A stretch of DNA of 64,000 nt, from contig OX291543.1 in NCBI GenBank assembly GCA_946406115.1, positions 32,390,815 through 32,454,814 of the forward strand, in the 5' to 3' direction. The position numbers and the translations under genes were made by a program. Source of the stretch: Apoda limacodes. Its lineage: Eukaryota; Arthropoda; Insecta; Lepidoptera; Limacodidae. The notes under the pieces are model-generated. The model was not told where the DNA came from. It made no database searches and was given only the letters and a program-made list of their open reading frames with translations. Of the stretch, positions 23,142 through 32,960 are shown in pieces; position 1 is the stretch's first letter; each line of letters opens with the position of its first letter.

Positions 23142-23340
23142 CAGAATGGTCGTGTGGTCTGGAGACGTGCCAGTTTGACACAAGATCCGTTGCCCCATCG
23201 GATGCGAGAGTTACATCTACTATTGTCTGATATCTGGAATTAACAAAAGTGGGCTCCGAGCCGTTGTTAATTATACAAAGGTTAGTTGAGAATATATACT
23301 CTGTTAGATACTCACCTCGTTGGTTCGGTGTTATATATAT
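23142..23340 (-). pseudogene. R1/LOA-like LINE, endonuclease fragment (5' end of the split copy)
   Basis: The minus-strand reading RGEYLTEYIF...NNGSEPTF...IVDVTLASD, ending in HVSRPHDHS, is the C-terminal part of an apurinic-type endonuclease domain. It is cut just where an SDH motif is expected. The RT part resumes at about 17914 on the same strand. Both sit inside the 15-bp target-site duplication, so they are one insertion. Roughly 50-70 codons expected between the two parts are missing. Confidence 0.8.
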
Positions 23341-23435
23341 AATAGCTTGATATAGCAAACTTCATTAGTGTAATTAAGGAGTAAATTACAGTCGCGAAAA
23401 CCGAATTTAGGGCGGGCGGAGCCGCTGGCCAAGTC
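23341..23435. repeat. Dispersed repeat, right half (split by LINE), with target-site duplication at 23341-23355
   Basis: It begins with the second copy of AATAGCTTGATATAG and continues 'caaacttcattagtgtaatt' to 'ttagggcgggcggagccgc'. This is the order seen in the uninterrupted copy at 39300-39410. Confidence 0.8.
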
Positions 23436-23879
23436 TAGTAGTTAAATATTTAGTCTGTTCTAATGCGCTTGTTTATGTCTATTTAGTTCTTAATGATTAT
23501 CGTTTTTTTAATTATTTATAACTTTTTAGTTTTACTTTTTTTTCGACTCGCGCTTGACTATTTTATGTACCCTATAACACTTAGGACCTTTTTTGAGACA
23601 TCTTTTATTATATAAATAATGAATTAAAAAATAGTGGAACCAAACAAAAGATTGAATGATTCAGGTACAACACTATTTTTACGTTAGCAAAAGTTGGCAA
23701 CCCACCAAATGTCACTTTAGTCTATATAATTAAAAATCAAGGTTTAAGTACTTATGTTATATGAATTACGAATTAGTGCATTCTATAAGAATATCGACTT
23801 AAAAAATATCAACACTTGAATTTCGATGTTAAAGTTTGCAGCCGCTTGAAATTAAACAGATAATAATGTTATAATAGGA

Positions 23880-24175
23880 GTATTATAAAATGCTGCACTG
23901 GAAACTTAGTTCAGCTGCTTAGGCAGTTAGAAAAGTTAAAAGGCAGATTACAGATGTTGACACTGCTCGCTTGGTCTAGTTTTAATTACTTTTCTTTTAT
24001 GTCTTATGGCATTTTGCTTTGGGGTAACGCAGTGGATATATTTATTTTGCAAAAGAAAGCATTTAAAGCATTATCAATTTATTGGTCAATCAATAAATTG
24101 GGACCTCAAAATTTTCTAAGGAACCTATTTAAGGAAATGGATATTTTAACTGTTCCTTCTTATTATTAATATATG
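23880..24175 (+). pseudogene. Daphne-like LINE fragment, RT thumb region
   Basis: The plus-strand frame with FMSYGILLWGNAVDIFILQK and FKAL...LFKEMDILTVPS corresponds to the region after the RT palm in the same LINE type as 56567-59580. It is a short internal fragment only. A stop follows at 24167. Confidence 0.7.
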
Positions 24176-24447
24176 TACACTTGTATAATGTATTTACACT
24201 AAAATTGGTTTTTATATCAAAAATAAAAATATTGCTATGTCAAGAACTTAAGCTCTAAATTTGAAACATGAAACATAAAAACTGTAAGCTGAAACTGCCC
24301 CAAATCCAAAGTGACTGCTTGTATTTTGTTTCTTTACATTATTGGTAATTTGACATGAGATGTTCACCAATTGGAACTGGGCCAGTGCAGTGGTCTTAGT
24401 CTAAAGACTGCTCATGAATACAAAGGGGGGTGAGTAGGCCCTAAATT

Positions 24448-24578
24448 GGAAGATGCTTAACAGTATATGCATAAATTTTATTTTAGTGATACATTTTAAA
24501 ATATTGAAATTGAAAGAAGCTTAACAGTATACCCATAAATTAAATATTTGGTGATACATTTGAAAATATTGAATTTTT
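24448..24578. repeat. Two-copy direct repeat of about 64 bp
   Basis: The blocks 'gcttaacagtatatgcataa' ... 'gtgatacattttaaaatatt' and 'gcttaacagtatacccataa' ... 'gtgatacatttgaaaatatt' are adjacent diverged copies. Non-coding. Confidence 0.75.
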
Positions 24579-24579
24579 G

Positions 24580-25388
24580 ACACGAGTGACATCCCTATTC
24601 CCAGAAAAAGATGCAGGCAAGGGAACTTGAGCAAAGAAGTCGAATGTTGATACCACCTCATACCACAGACTATAAAATGCTATAAATGCTATCTAGTAAA
24701 CATATTCCTTCAGTCACGATGGAACATTGAGTTGACTTAATTTTTTAAATTTAATAGACAGATAAAGAACAGATTTTTTAAATTCACGTGGCACTATCCC
24801 TTCACATCATTATAGAGCAAAATGGGGACCTGGTTTATGGCAGTGATAGGGCCATAGAAGGACATAGTGTAGAGATAATGTCCTTCTATGGTCATAACCC
24901 TAAACCACCACTATGGGCAGTACCCTACTGCTCTGAGTTTCCTGCCTTGCAACATGATAGACTTTGCATGTCAATTCGTGGAAATATTACAAAAAAATGT
25001 CTCAAACTTACACTAAAGCATTTTTAATAACTCTTTACAAGTTGAATTGGAACAGCGTACTCCAGTTTTACTTATAAACAGTTTTTCTATCGTTAAATGT
25101 GCCGAATGACTGGTGATCATGTTGATAAAAACAAAATAATTGTTAAAGCAAAAAACTTAACATTACGAAATTGGTAAGAGAGAAAGCGGATAAGACCACC
25201 ACTCACATCCATACCCAGTATATCAATGGGTACATTACACTAGCATACATTCACGGATAACAACATAAAAGCACATAAATGTGGGTACACAGAATTTGAA
25301 AAAAATCCAAAGCATTTTTGAGCAAGTCTGTAAAAGACTACATGAATAATGAATATGTAAAACATCCTATAAAACTGGCAAAACAAAC
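24580..25388. other. SCPx intron, donor-proximal part
   Basis: It contains an unassigned 79-codon plus-strand frame at 24788-25027, which I do not recognise and do not support as a gene. The final part leads to the SCPx exon 1 donor GTTTGT. Confidence 0.5.
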
Positions 25389-26495
25389 CTGTCGGTCTCC
25401 TGCCTCTCCTCTCAGCTGCCAGACCAACTCTGAACACTGGGCCAGCCCTGTTGCACCTAAAGGATGCCCTTTAGCAATCAGTCCACCACTTGGGTTGACA
25501 ACAACACGCCCACCATAGGTATTGTCTCCAGCATCAATGAATTTACCAGCCTCTCCTACCCCACAAAGCTGCAGACCTTCATAAGTGATTAATTCATTGG
25601 CTGCAAAGCAATCATGAAGCTCCACCACATCTACTTGTTTTGGAGATATTCCAGTTTTTTGGTACAGTTTTTTAGAAGCTAGAGCAGTCATGTCATAGCC
25701 AGCTATTTTCATCAAACTGTTTTCTGTGTACACTTCTGGGGTATCTGTTGCTATTTCCATGCCTAGGATTTCTACAGCTTTGTCCTGAAGTCCATAGCGG
25801 ATAACAGCTTCTTCTGACATTAAAACTGCAGCTGCACCACCATCACTTGTGGGACAGCATTCAAGTTTGGTCAGAGGCCCGAAAATTCGCCTTGAGTTTA
25901 AGACTTCCTCTACAGTGTACTCCCTTTTACCTTGGGCTCTAGGATTTTTAACACCATGTCTATGATTCTTTGCAGCTATCTTTGCAAGATGAGTCTCAGT
26001 TGTTCCATATTTTTTCATGTGTTCTAATGCTGCATTGCCAAAGTACTGAGGAGTCATAGGTGCATTAGAAATACCTGCCAAATCTGCCATTTTAAGAGTG
26101 TGCTTGTCCATAGGGCTTGTTCGGTCTGTATATGCTCCTCCACCAAGAGCACCTGGTGCCATTTTCTCAAAACCTACAGCTAAGACGACATCTGACACTC
26201 CACCTTCTACAAGTTGTTTGGCTAATATTAAAGCAGTTGATCCCGTTGAACAGTTATTATTGACATTGTAAATGGGAATGCCTGTCATGCCAACCTGGTA
26301 GACCACCCGCTGACCGCTTGTAGAATCGCCAAACACATATCCGCACACAACTTGCTGGATAACATCATATTTAATGCGAGCATCAGCTAAAGCAGCCTCT
26401 ATGGCCTCCTTTCCTATTTCGGGATAATCTCGTTCAGTGGTAGGTTTGACGAAATTCGTCATTCCAACGCCAACTACGAATACTTTTTTAGGCAT
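25389..26495 (-). CDS. SCPx: SCPx exon 1: 3-ketoacyl-CoA thiolase domain
   Basis: This is the first coding exon, 369 residues from [15 protein letters not shown]. The ATG at 26495 has A at -3, and the family N-terminus begins at this point; frame upstream is open but has no ATG. Thiolase signatures: [11 protein letters not shown] with the acyl-accepting Cys82, [11 protein letters not shown] (His294, Cys296) and the C-terminal [14 protein letters not shown] (337-350, His344). The exon ends in LRGEAGDRQ followed by GT donor at 25388-25387, phase 0. Joined to exon 2 it gives the complete two-domain SCPx, expected in peroxisomes because of the C-terminal SKL. The thiolase half cleaves 3-ketoacyl-CoA of branched or sterol-derived chains. 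In phytosterol-feeding insects SCPx is linked to sterol handling, mainly in gut. No truncation or missing catalytic residue was seen. Confidence 0.97.
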
Positions 26496-26620
26496 TTTGT
26501 GAAAACTGGTAAAATTACCTCTTGTGGTGATATTGTAGGTTGACCAGGCCACGAAGTGGAGTGAGTGGTGATCTAATTACACTAACACAATAAAAAAAAG
26601 TATCAAACTATTTAGCCTCT

Positions 26621-26637
26621 GATAAATGATAAGATAA
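26621..26637. promoter_or_regulatory. Cluster of three GATAA motifs upstream of SCPx
   Basis: GATAAATGATAAGATAA lies about 126-142 bp upstream of the SCPx ATG. Three GATA-factor consensus sites within 17 bp would suit a gene expressed in midgut or fat body. This is inference, and no transcription start is visible. Confidence 0.35.
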
Positions 26638-26639
26638 TT

Positions 26640-27330
26640 TAATACCTGTAGCAATAAATACCACGTAGTGGTTATATTATCTTGGATAAACACGAAATTA
26701 TACAGAGTCCAATGTTCAATGATGATTATTATTTTCTCTTTAGTTCACAGATAATCTTTGATATTTTTTTTTAATTTATTGAAAAAGGCTTTGGCAACGA
26801 AAACATTAACCTGGCTATATACAAGTGGCGTTTTGTTTACCGAAATTATGCACATTATGCGTTTAATGTCAATAATCCAACCAAAGAGAATGAGCCAAGA
26901 TTCGTACAGCGTGTCACACAAAATTTATCTTTTTATCTTGACTAATCTAATAATGTAATTAAATTATATTATACAAGTTATGTACAAGTTATATCCTACC
27001 TACAGTATTAACAATATGAGGCTAAAGAATAAAAACATTAAGTAATTTTGTACATTGGTTGATAAATCGCTTGACTAATACTAATAAAAAGTAAATGTTG
27101 TAATGAGAATTCTGGACACACAAAAAAATAAATATTAAATCATTGATAACAAAGTAAGTAATTAATATACAATCAGGATATCTTGTCAAATTTAATCGAT
27201 GTTAATGAACAGAAAATCCGCAAATACTAAGTCTAGAAGGATAGGATTTATATTTTTCGAACTAAGCTCTAGTTGAAGGTGTGAGATTTATTTCTTTAAG
27301 CCATTTGCTTTAAGTTCACTATTAGTAATA
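26640..27330. other. Intergenic, 5' of SCPx
   Basis: AT-rich and non-coding. It presumably includes the SCPx promoter in its first few hundred bases. No mobile element recognised. Confidence 0.45.
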
Positions 27331-27399
27331 AGTATTAGGGTCCGACGCCTCATCATATTCTATAAATAACTGTTGTTGTTAAATCTGTAGGGAACAGTG

Positions 27400-27900
27400 C
27401 AATTACAATCACTAGTATTATTTGAAAACTTGGCTAGTAAATCAACGAGTTCGTTAGTTACGATGCCAGAATGGCTACCCAGCAAAACTCTATTACTATA
27501 TTAAGTTTGGACAATTTAAGGACTAGTGTTCTCAGATCATAAATAAAGTAATAAGTTGTAGCTTTAATGTCATTATTAGAAAGAGCTTAAAGAGCACTCA
27601 TTGAGACTGATATAAAAAAAATGTATTATGAGGGTGCTTATGAAGATTCGAAACGACATATTTAACAGCATGTAAAATACCAAGCAGCTCAACTGAATAA
27701 AAAGTAAAATAATTATTTAAAGTATAGACAAGACCTTTTTTTATATCAGCATCATAAAACGCAAAATTAGTTTTATAAGCTGTTTTTGAACTATTCGTAT
27801 AAATTTTGTTAAAATTTTGTTTCCTATCCAAGTATTTTAAATACTCAAACTTCGAATTAAATTTATTGGTTTAACATATATATCAAAAACTTTTTCAATA
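27400..27900 (-). pseudogene. LINE RNase H fragment
   Basis: A minus-strand frame (27831-27598) with IYTNSSKTAYKTNFAFYDADI, YSVELLGILHAVKYV and LHKHPHNTFF is an RNase H domain with the first catalytic Asp changed (TNSS where TDGS is expected). Further down, a block resembling SHSGIVTNELVDLLAK lies near 27480-27420 in another frame. No RT adjoins it. Confidence 0.7.
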
Positions 27901-27929
27901 GCAGTGTTGTCAAGTCTAATCCACTCCGA

Positions 27930-28514
27930 GCCGCCGAAAATTTACCTAACCTAAATCCGCTTAATTTCAGTTTCTGCTAAAGTAGCCTAAAGCAAAAAGT
28001 CAATTTTTTCTATTCTCTGTAGTCCTTTACATATATCTCCCTTTTAAATATACTTATCTTACAAAACCATTTGACCTGTAATGATAATCCATTTACTCAA
28101 TCTTTAATTAACTAAAACTAGAAATATTCCGGATATCTAAAAAATGTATGAATCGATTTTGTTAATCGATCTTAATAGCAAAGATTTTCCATTGATTCTA
28201 TCTCAACAAACGAATATGTCGGAGACCTGGCTCAACCTGATTTTTTTTTCTTGGAGAATAAAAAGGGAGCGGAGATGCCTCAAGCAAGTAGGCCTACGTG
28301 CCACAAAGTGAGCACTGACGTCATAAGAGGGCGGGGCCAAAAGTCTCAGTTCTGAAGATAGCATTGTCTGAGTCGGTAATTTCTAATATCATAAACTATA
28401 AAATTCGATTATCTAAATAATAAAACCTTAACTGACAACATAGATAAAATAACTGCAGGGGAATCATATTCTTGTGAGCCCGAATCATGTAAAAAAATTC
28501 TATCAAAACATAAT
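27930..28514. other. Possible 5' leader of the LINE at 28515
   Basis: GC content rises locally around 28260-28380 ('ggagcggagatgcctcaagc', 'gtcataagagggcggggcc'), then AT-rich sequence leads into the endonuclease ORF. It could be the LINE 5' region or its host flank. No ORF1 is recognised. Confidence 0.35.
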
Positions 28515-29676
28515 ATGCAAAATCAACACCTCAAAATTATGACTCAAAATATAAGAAGTATCTCTAAAAATATCTCATATTTTAAGGTCCTCTTAACAAG
28601 AATAGGATTCGACTGTGAAATCTATATACTAACAGAGACGTGGAACCAGAAAACGTCTAACTTTCCTTCAATATCTGGCTACAACATAAACTACTCACAA
28701 AATGACTATAACCAAAATGATGGTGTTGTAATATATACTAAACAAGGCCTAAATTATAAGATAAAAGAACAACCAATAGATGAGGCTACTTGCCTTGTTA
28801 TTGAAATAAATACTGACATGGTCATACTAGGTATATACAGATCACCTTCATATAAGAATATAGACAATTTCATTAATTCATTAAATAAAACCTTAAACAT
28901 CTACAAAAAAATCAATAACATAGTGATAATGGGTGACATTAATATTGATGTAAAACAGGGAACTGACGATGGTAAGTCTACAGATTATCTAAATATGTTG
29001 GCTAGCCATGGTATTTTACCTGGTCATGACATTCCCACCAGAGGTAATAATTGTCTCGACCATGCAATGATTAAAGCAAAACTCCCCGCAACAACCATGG
29101 TACTACAATCACCTCTAACAGATCACTCAGCTGTTCTTACTAGTATCCACATGCATTATAAAATCAATCATAATCGAACATTAACATTTAGGAAAGTTAA
29201 CTACGATGCGATCGATAATGACATTGAAAATAGTGATCTTGATTGTATTACCACTTCAGATGATCCAAATTGGACGGCTCACAAACTTGTTAATTCCCTG
29301 TCAAGTATAATACAGAAACACACTCTTGATGTCTCAATACCTAAAAAGTTTCGATGTATAAAGCCTTGGATAACACCTGGCTTAGTACGATGCATAAAAA
29401 ACCGAGACCGAATGCACCTAAAATGTAAAAAAGAACCTTATAATATTATACTTAATACCACATACAACCGTTACAAAAACTATTGTAATAACTTGTTAAG
29501 AAAACTCAAAAGAGAATATCAACAAGATGAACTTGCAAAAAACTCTAACAATCCGAAAAACACCTGGAAGATAATAAAAAACGTAACTAACATGAACACA
29601 AAGAAAAACTACTGTGGTAGGTATGGTCTGGCACCTGAAGTTGATGTTTCGCACATTAACGGTGTATCTGTACGGG
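28515..29676 (+). CDS. LINE ORF2 N-terminal part: AP-type endonuclease plus linker, RT missing
   Basis: A 387-codon segment (frame open to 29711) encodes an exonuclease-endonuclease-phosphatase domain. It has IMTQNIRSI (Asn12), YILTETWN (Glu41), GVVIYTK, IMGDINIDV (Asp141, Asn143), NCLDHAMI (Asp182) and LTDHSAVL (Asp203, His204). All expected catalytic positions are present. A linker with CIKPWITPGLVRCIKNRD and NPKNTWKIIKNVT follows, as in CR1/Jockey/Daphne-type elements. Homology ends near 29676 where a decayed Gypsy element begins in opposite orientation, so the RT is absent. The lack of stops over 1.16 kb indicates a relatively recent copy. Neither a chimeric gene nor expression is implied. 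Confidence 0.88.
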
Positions 29677-31127
29677 ATTTTTTTATTTTACAACTTTATT
29701 TTGTGAAGTGAGTAACTCGTTTACCTCCTTATCGTCTTTCTGTGTCTTAGCGAGCTTTTCATAGTCTATTGTTTCAGTTTCACAATTTTACTTGTTTTTG
29801 TGCGGCATATGGGATGTGCGATCGACAGAAATTTAACATACCTGAAAATCTGCTTAATTGATCGATCGTTTTAGGTTTTGGGAAGTCTTTTACAGTCTGG
29901 AGTTTATGTTCCAGTGGTCCTTCCGGTGTGACTTGTTATCCCAAAAATTATATACTTTTCTGCCCAAATTTGCACCTTGGTAAGTTTATTGTTATACCGT
30001 ATTCCTGGAATCTTTCGAAAATTGCTTCTAAGTGTTTTCTTTGTTCCGCTTCGCTGTTACTGGATATTATTACGTCATCTAAGTAACAAAAATAAAAGTC
30101 GCTGTCGTAGCTTTCGTCTTCTTCTGTGTTAGACTGTTTATATTTGTTAGCCTGTCGTTCTCTTAACCCTTGCAATACCGTGTAGTTCATGAATCTTTGG
30201 AACGTTTAAGCCCCATTGCGGAAACCGAACCCTAGTTTTGGAAATACAAATAAGCCAAAGGGTGTGATTATTGCAGTTTTCTCTATGTCCTCCGGTGCTA
30301 TTGCTATATTATGGTACGCTCTATTCAGATCTAAATATTTTATTAAGTATGTATGTAAAATCCTGTAAATGCGGTATCGGATATCTATCCGTGATTGTGA
30401 TCTTGTTGAGCGCCCTATAGTCACCGCAAGGTCGCAATTTTCCGTCCTTTTTTACTACTACATGTAAGCGAGTGGCCTATTCCCCTTTGGATAGCCTACA
30501 AATTCCCATTTCTTGCATTATTTGAATTCCTTTTTTTACTGCTTTATACCTTTCCGGTGGCAGTGGTCTGGCTTTCGCACAAATGGGTGCTCCGTTGGTT
30601 ACTATGTGATGTACTACCAAATGACGCGACTGTTCCTTAAAGCACACGGGCTTTGTTATATCAGGGAAACGACTAAGGGACTATAGTAGGGATGGTCCGC
30701 GTATAACCATTCAATTATATTAGCTGCTACTTGTATCCTAGTTTCTTGGTCCATGAGCCGACGATTTGCTAAGTCGACTAATAAATTGTAATGTGTTACA
30801 AAATCCGCGCCTGTCATCGATTGATTAACGTCAGCAATAATGAACGTCCAGCGAAACGTGCGTCGTAAGTTTAAATTTAGTATTTAGGGTTTTTTACCGC
30901 ATGTATGAATTTCGGTACCGTTCGCTGCGTAAAGTTTTCCGTGTTTTACTCACCAATTTGTCTGCTGGGATTACCGATATATTGGCTCCGATGTCGATCA
31001 AAAATCTCAGTCCATTGTCCCTATCCTGTATCATGAGGCGGTTGTTGCTTATCGTAGTACAGTTGCCCGCCGTTGACTACTCCTGTTCTGGTTTTCCTCT
31101 TGCTCTTGCTTTGGTTCCGCTTTCTAG

Positions 31128-31186
31128 TTGCATGGCTGCTCGCACTTGTACGATTTCTTGCCGTATCTTCTGTGATAGAAACATAT
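31128..31186 (-). other. Gag CHCC zinc knuckle of the Gypsy relic
   Basis: One minus-strand frame reads CFYHRRYGKKSYKCEQPC. The Cys-His-Cys-Cys spacing differs from the CCHC knuckle of most Gag proteins and is, to my knowledge, a mark of the CsRn1 clade. It lies out of frame with the adjacent Gag segments. Confidence 0.65.
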
Positions 31187-31929
31187 AGCGTTCTTGGATC
31201 TTCACGCTGATCTTCCTGTATATCTTGATCGAGAATTTTGATGATATCTGCGTTGCTCACAAAACATCGGTCTTCTTCTATCTTCTATTTCGGATATTCT
31301 CAAGTTCAGCTTGGCGACTTCTGCTAGAACTAAGTTTAATTCTGACGCCTGTGTGTTGCTAATTGTTTCCTTTCTTGATATTTGAGCTATTTGTATGGGT
31401 TTCGCACATTCCCATACTTTATCCGCTATTTCAGCCATTTTGTCAAGATTCTTTGTCTCTGTTGACGCTATTACCGCTCGTACGGCTGTGGGTAGTATTC
31501 ACTTATTTTGCTGCCAGCAAGGTCTCTCATGCGTAGCAACAGTTGCTACGGTTTCTGGTCTCCTAGTTTCATGTCATTCATAAGTTTTTGGATTTTTCTA
31601 TTTTCTGACTCCTCGTATATTGACAATAATCTATTTTTTAGTGCTTCGTATTTCTTGTTTTCAGGTGGGCTGATGAGGATATCTGTGACCTGTGATATAG
31701 CTTTTTTTCCTAGTTTAGCTATGACAAACTGAAACTGTTGTTTGTCGCTGACCTATTGCGGAATCAGTGGTGCTTCTGCTCTGAAGAACCATATTCTGGG
31801 TTAGTTTGACCAGAACTCTGGTATTTTTGCTGTTAAGGATATTGTTGCCAGGTCACCCTCGTTGCCGCTGCTTTTTGCTGTTAACCTTACTAGAGTTTTT
31901 GTACTGCCATCTATTTGCTTGCCTCCTTG

Positions 31930-32120
31930 TTGGGATTGTACAGGTTGCTCTTTGCTCCTTGTCGGGCTCGTAAAGGTTGCGCCTTGTTCCTTGTCGGGCT
32001 CGTGAAGGTTGCGCCTTGTTCTTTGGCGGGGTCGTGAAGGTTGCGCCTTGTTACTTGTCGGGCTCGTGAAGGTTGCGCCTTGTTCTTTGGCGGGGTCGTG
32101 AAGATTGCGCCTTGTTCCTT
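31930..32120 (-). repeat. 32-bp leader repeats adjoining the primer binding site
   Basis: Five exact-length 32-bp units (31961-31992, 31993-32024, 32025-32056, 32057-32088, 32089-32120) follow a diverged 31-bp unit (31930-31960). Units alternate between two variants beginning GTCGGGCTCGTGAAGG and GGCGGGGTCGTGAAGG. The array ends exactly at the primer binding site, whose first bases continue the repeat register. Confidence 0.92.
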
Positions 32121-32133
32121 GTCGGGGTCACCA
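32121..32133 (-). promoter_or_regulatory. Primer binding site, tRNA-Trp type
   Basis: The minus-strand sequence TGGTGACCCCGAC is complementary to the 3' end of insect tRNA-Trp (CCA plus GTCGGGGTCA) as I remember it. It starts one base after the presumed LTR end (...GTTACA). The match identifies element polarity and supports a CsRn1-type Gypsy. Confidence 0.75.
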
Positions 32134-32134
32134 A

Positions 32135-32624
32135 TGTAACGACACTTGTCGTTATCTTCTAGTAGAAGGTTTGTACGAAATTATACTCAACTGTCCAGAT
32201 ACTATGCTGTTAAAAGTCTACTTGAATAAAAAAAGTTTGAGTTTATGACGACGAAGACAAAATTTACCTCTTCTTATGCCTAGGCCACAGACATCGCGAT
32301 AAAATTCGTGCGAAGAAACTTTGTCTTTGGCCTACGTCAAAGGTGCTTCACTTCGCGTTGTGAATTTTATTGCGATATACCTAAAATCGCCAAACACAAA
32401 ATGGACGCTTTCTATTATATGGCAGCAATTTTTTTTTATTGTCAGTTAAAAGTCTTTCTCTTGTGGTCAACATCTTTTGGGTTTCATAATTTCGGCTCAG
32501 ACTCGTAATTGCTAATTTCCAAAATCTTCTAGCTACTTTAAGCCATGTCGAAAATACGTCGCAAACCCTAATTCACTTACAAGTTTGTGTTGAGTTTGTG
32601 AGCCGTCTGAAGTGTGGCCACACA
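32135..32624 (-). mobile_element. 5' LTR of the Gypsy relic (outer edge inferred)
   Basis: The inner edge ends ...GTTACA next to the primer binding site. An outer edge at 32624 would give the minus-strand start TGTGTGGCC and an LTR of about 490 bp with TG...CA ends. No second LTR is in the window, so the outer edge is not verified. Confidence 0.5.
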
Positions 32625-32694
32625 AGCGAATTAGAAATTTAAGGTACGTTAGGTTAGGTTTACGGCGTAGAATTTCTACGTCAACTCATTAATT

Positions 32695-32960
32695 ATACTA
32701 ATGAAGTTTGCTATAGCAAGCTATAGCTGTAGCTATAGTTCGTTTAAGCTCGGTTATAGTTGTTCTCGGGATCTTTTGAATTTTTTGGGATAAAAACACT
32801 ATCCTATGTCCTTTTTCGGGTCTCAACATATATATCTACACACCAAATTTCATCATAATAGGTTCAGCGGTTTAAGCGTAAACAGATAACAGAGAAACAT
32901 AAAGACAGACAGAGTTACTTTCGCATTTACAATAGTAGTATGGATTTTAAAAAAGTACGA
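32695..32960. repeat. Dispersed repeat with 'gctatagcaagctatagc' block
   Basis: The blocks 'aatgaagtttgctatagca', 'gttcgtttaagctcggtta', 'ccaaatttcatcataatagg' and 'acagagttactttcgcattt' occur in order and end near 'tagtatggat'. It is the fullest uninterrupted copy of this repeat in the window. Confidence 0.7.

Larger units (their letters stand above)
5151..25388 (-). other. SCPx intron, 20.2 kb, filled with nested mobile elements
   Basis: The intron is bounded by the donor CAG|GTTTGT (minus, 25388) and the acceptor TTTACAG (minus, 5151), both phase 0. Most of its length is recognisable mobile DNA: two LINE copies, a foldback element, a split dispersed repeat, an R1/LOA-like LINE, a palindromic polymerase-bearing element and a Daphne-like LINE fragment. 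The large nested elements lie within 14.9-23.4 kb. Confidence 0.9.
29677..32134 (-). pseudogene. Decayed Gypsy (Ty3) internal region, CsRn1/Kabuki-like, 3' part missing
   Basis: In element order (minus strand): leader (32134-31930), Gag in several frames (about 31900-31130), protease around DIGANISVIP (about 30990-30960), and RT in broken frames. RT blocks are [20 protein letters not shown] and TPFGLFVF near 30320-30240, FCYLDDVIISS near 30090, and a downstream FLGYQVTPEGPLEHK block near 29930. Sequence ends near 29677 before RNase H, integrase or a second LTR. Gag contains KKYEALKNRLLSIYEESENR and KLMNDMKLGDQKP-like blocks. Frameshifts and stops separate every domain, so it is dead. The protease active site reads DIG where DSG/DTG is usual. 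Confidence 0.85.

Noticed and set aside
24788..25027. Plus-strand 79-codon ORF in the SCPx intron
   Set aside because: No recognised domain, no splice signals and no support beyond length.
31930..32133. CRISPR-like array (32-bp regular repeats)
   Set aside because: Units are contiguous with no spacers, and they belong to the leader of a Gypsy relic in a eukaryotic genome.
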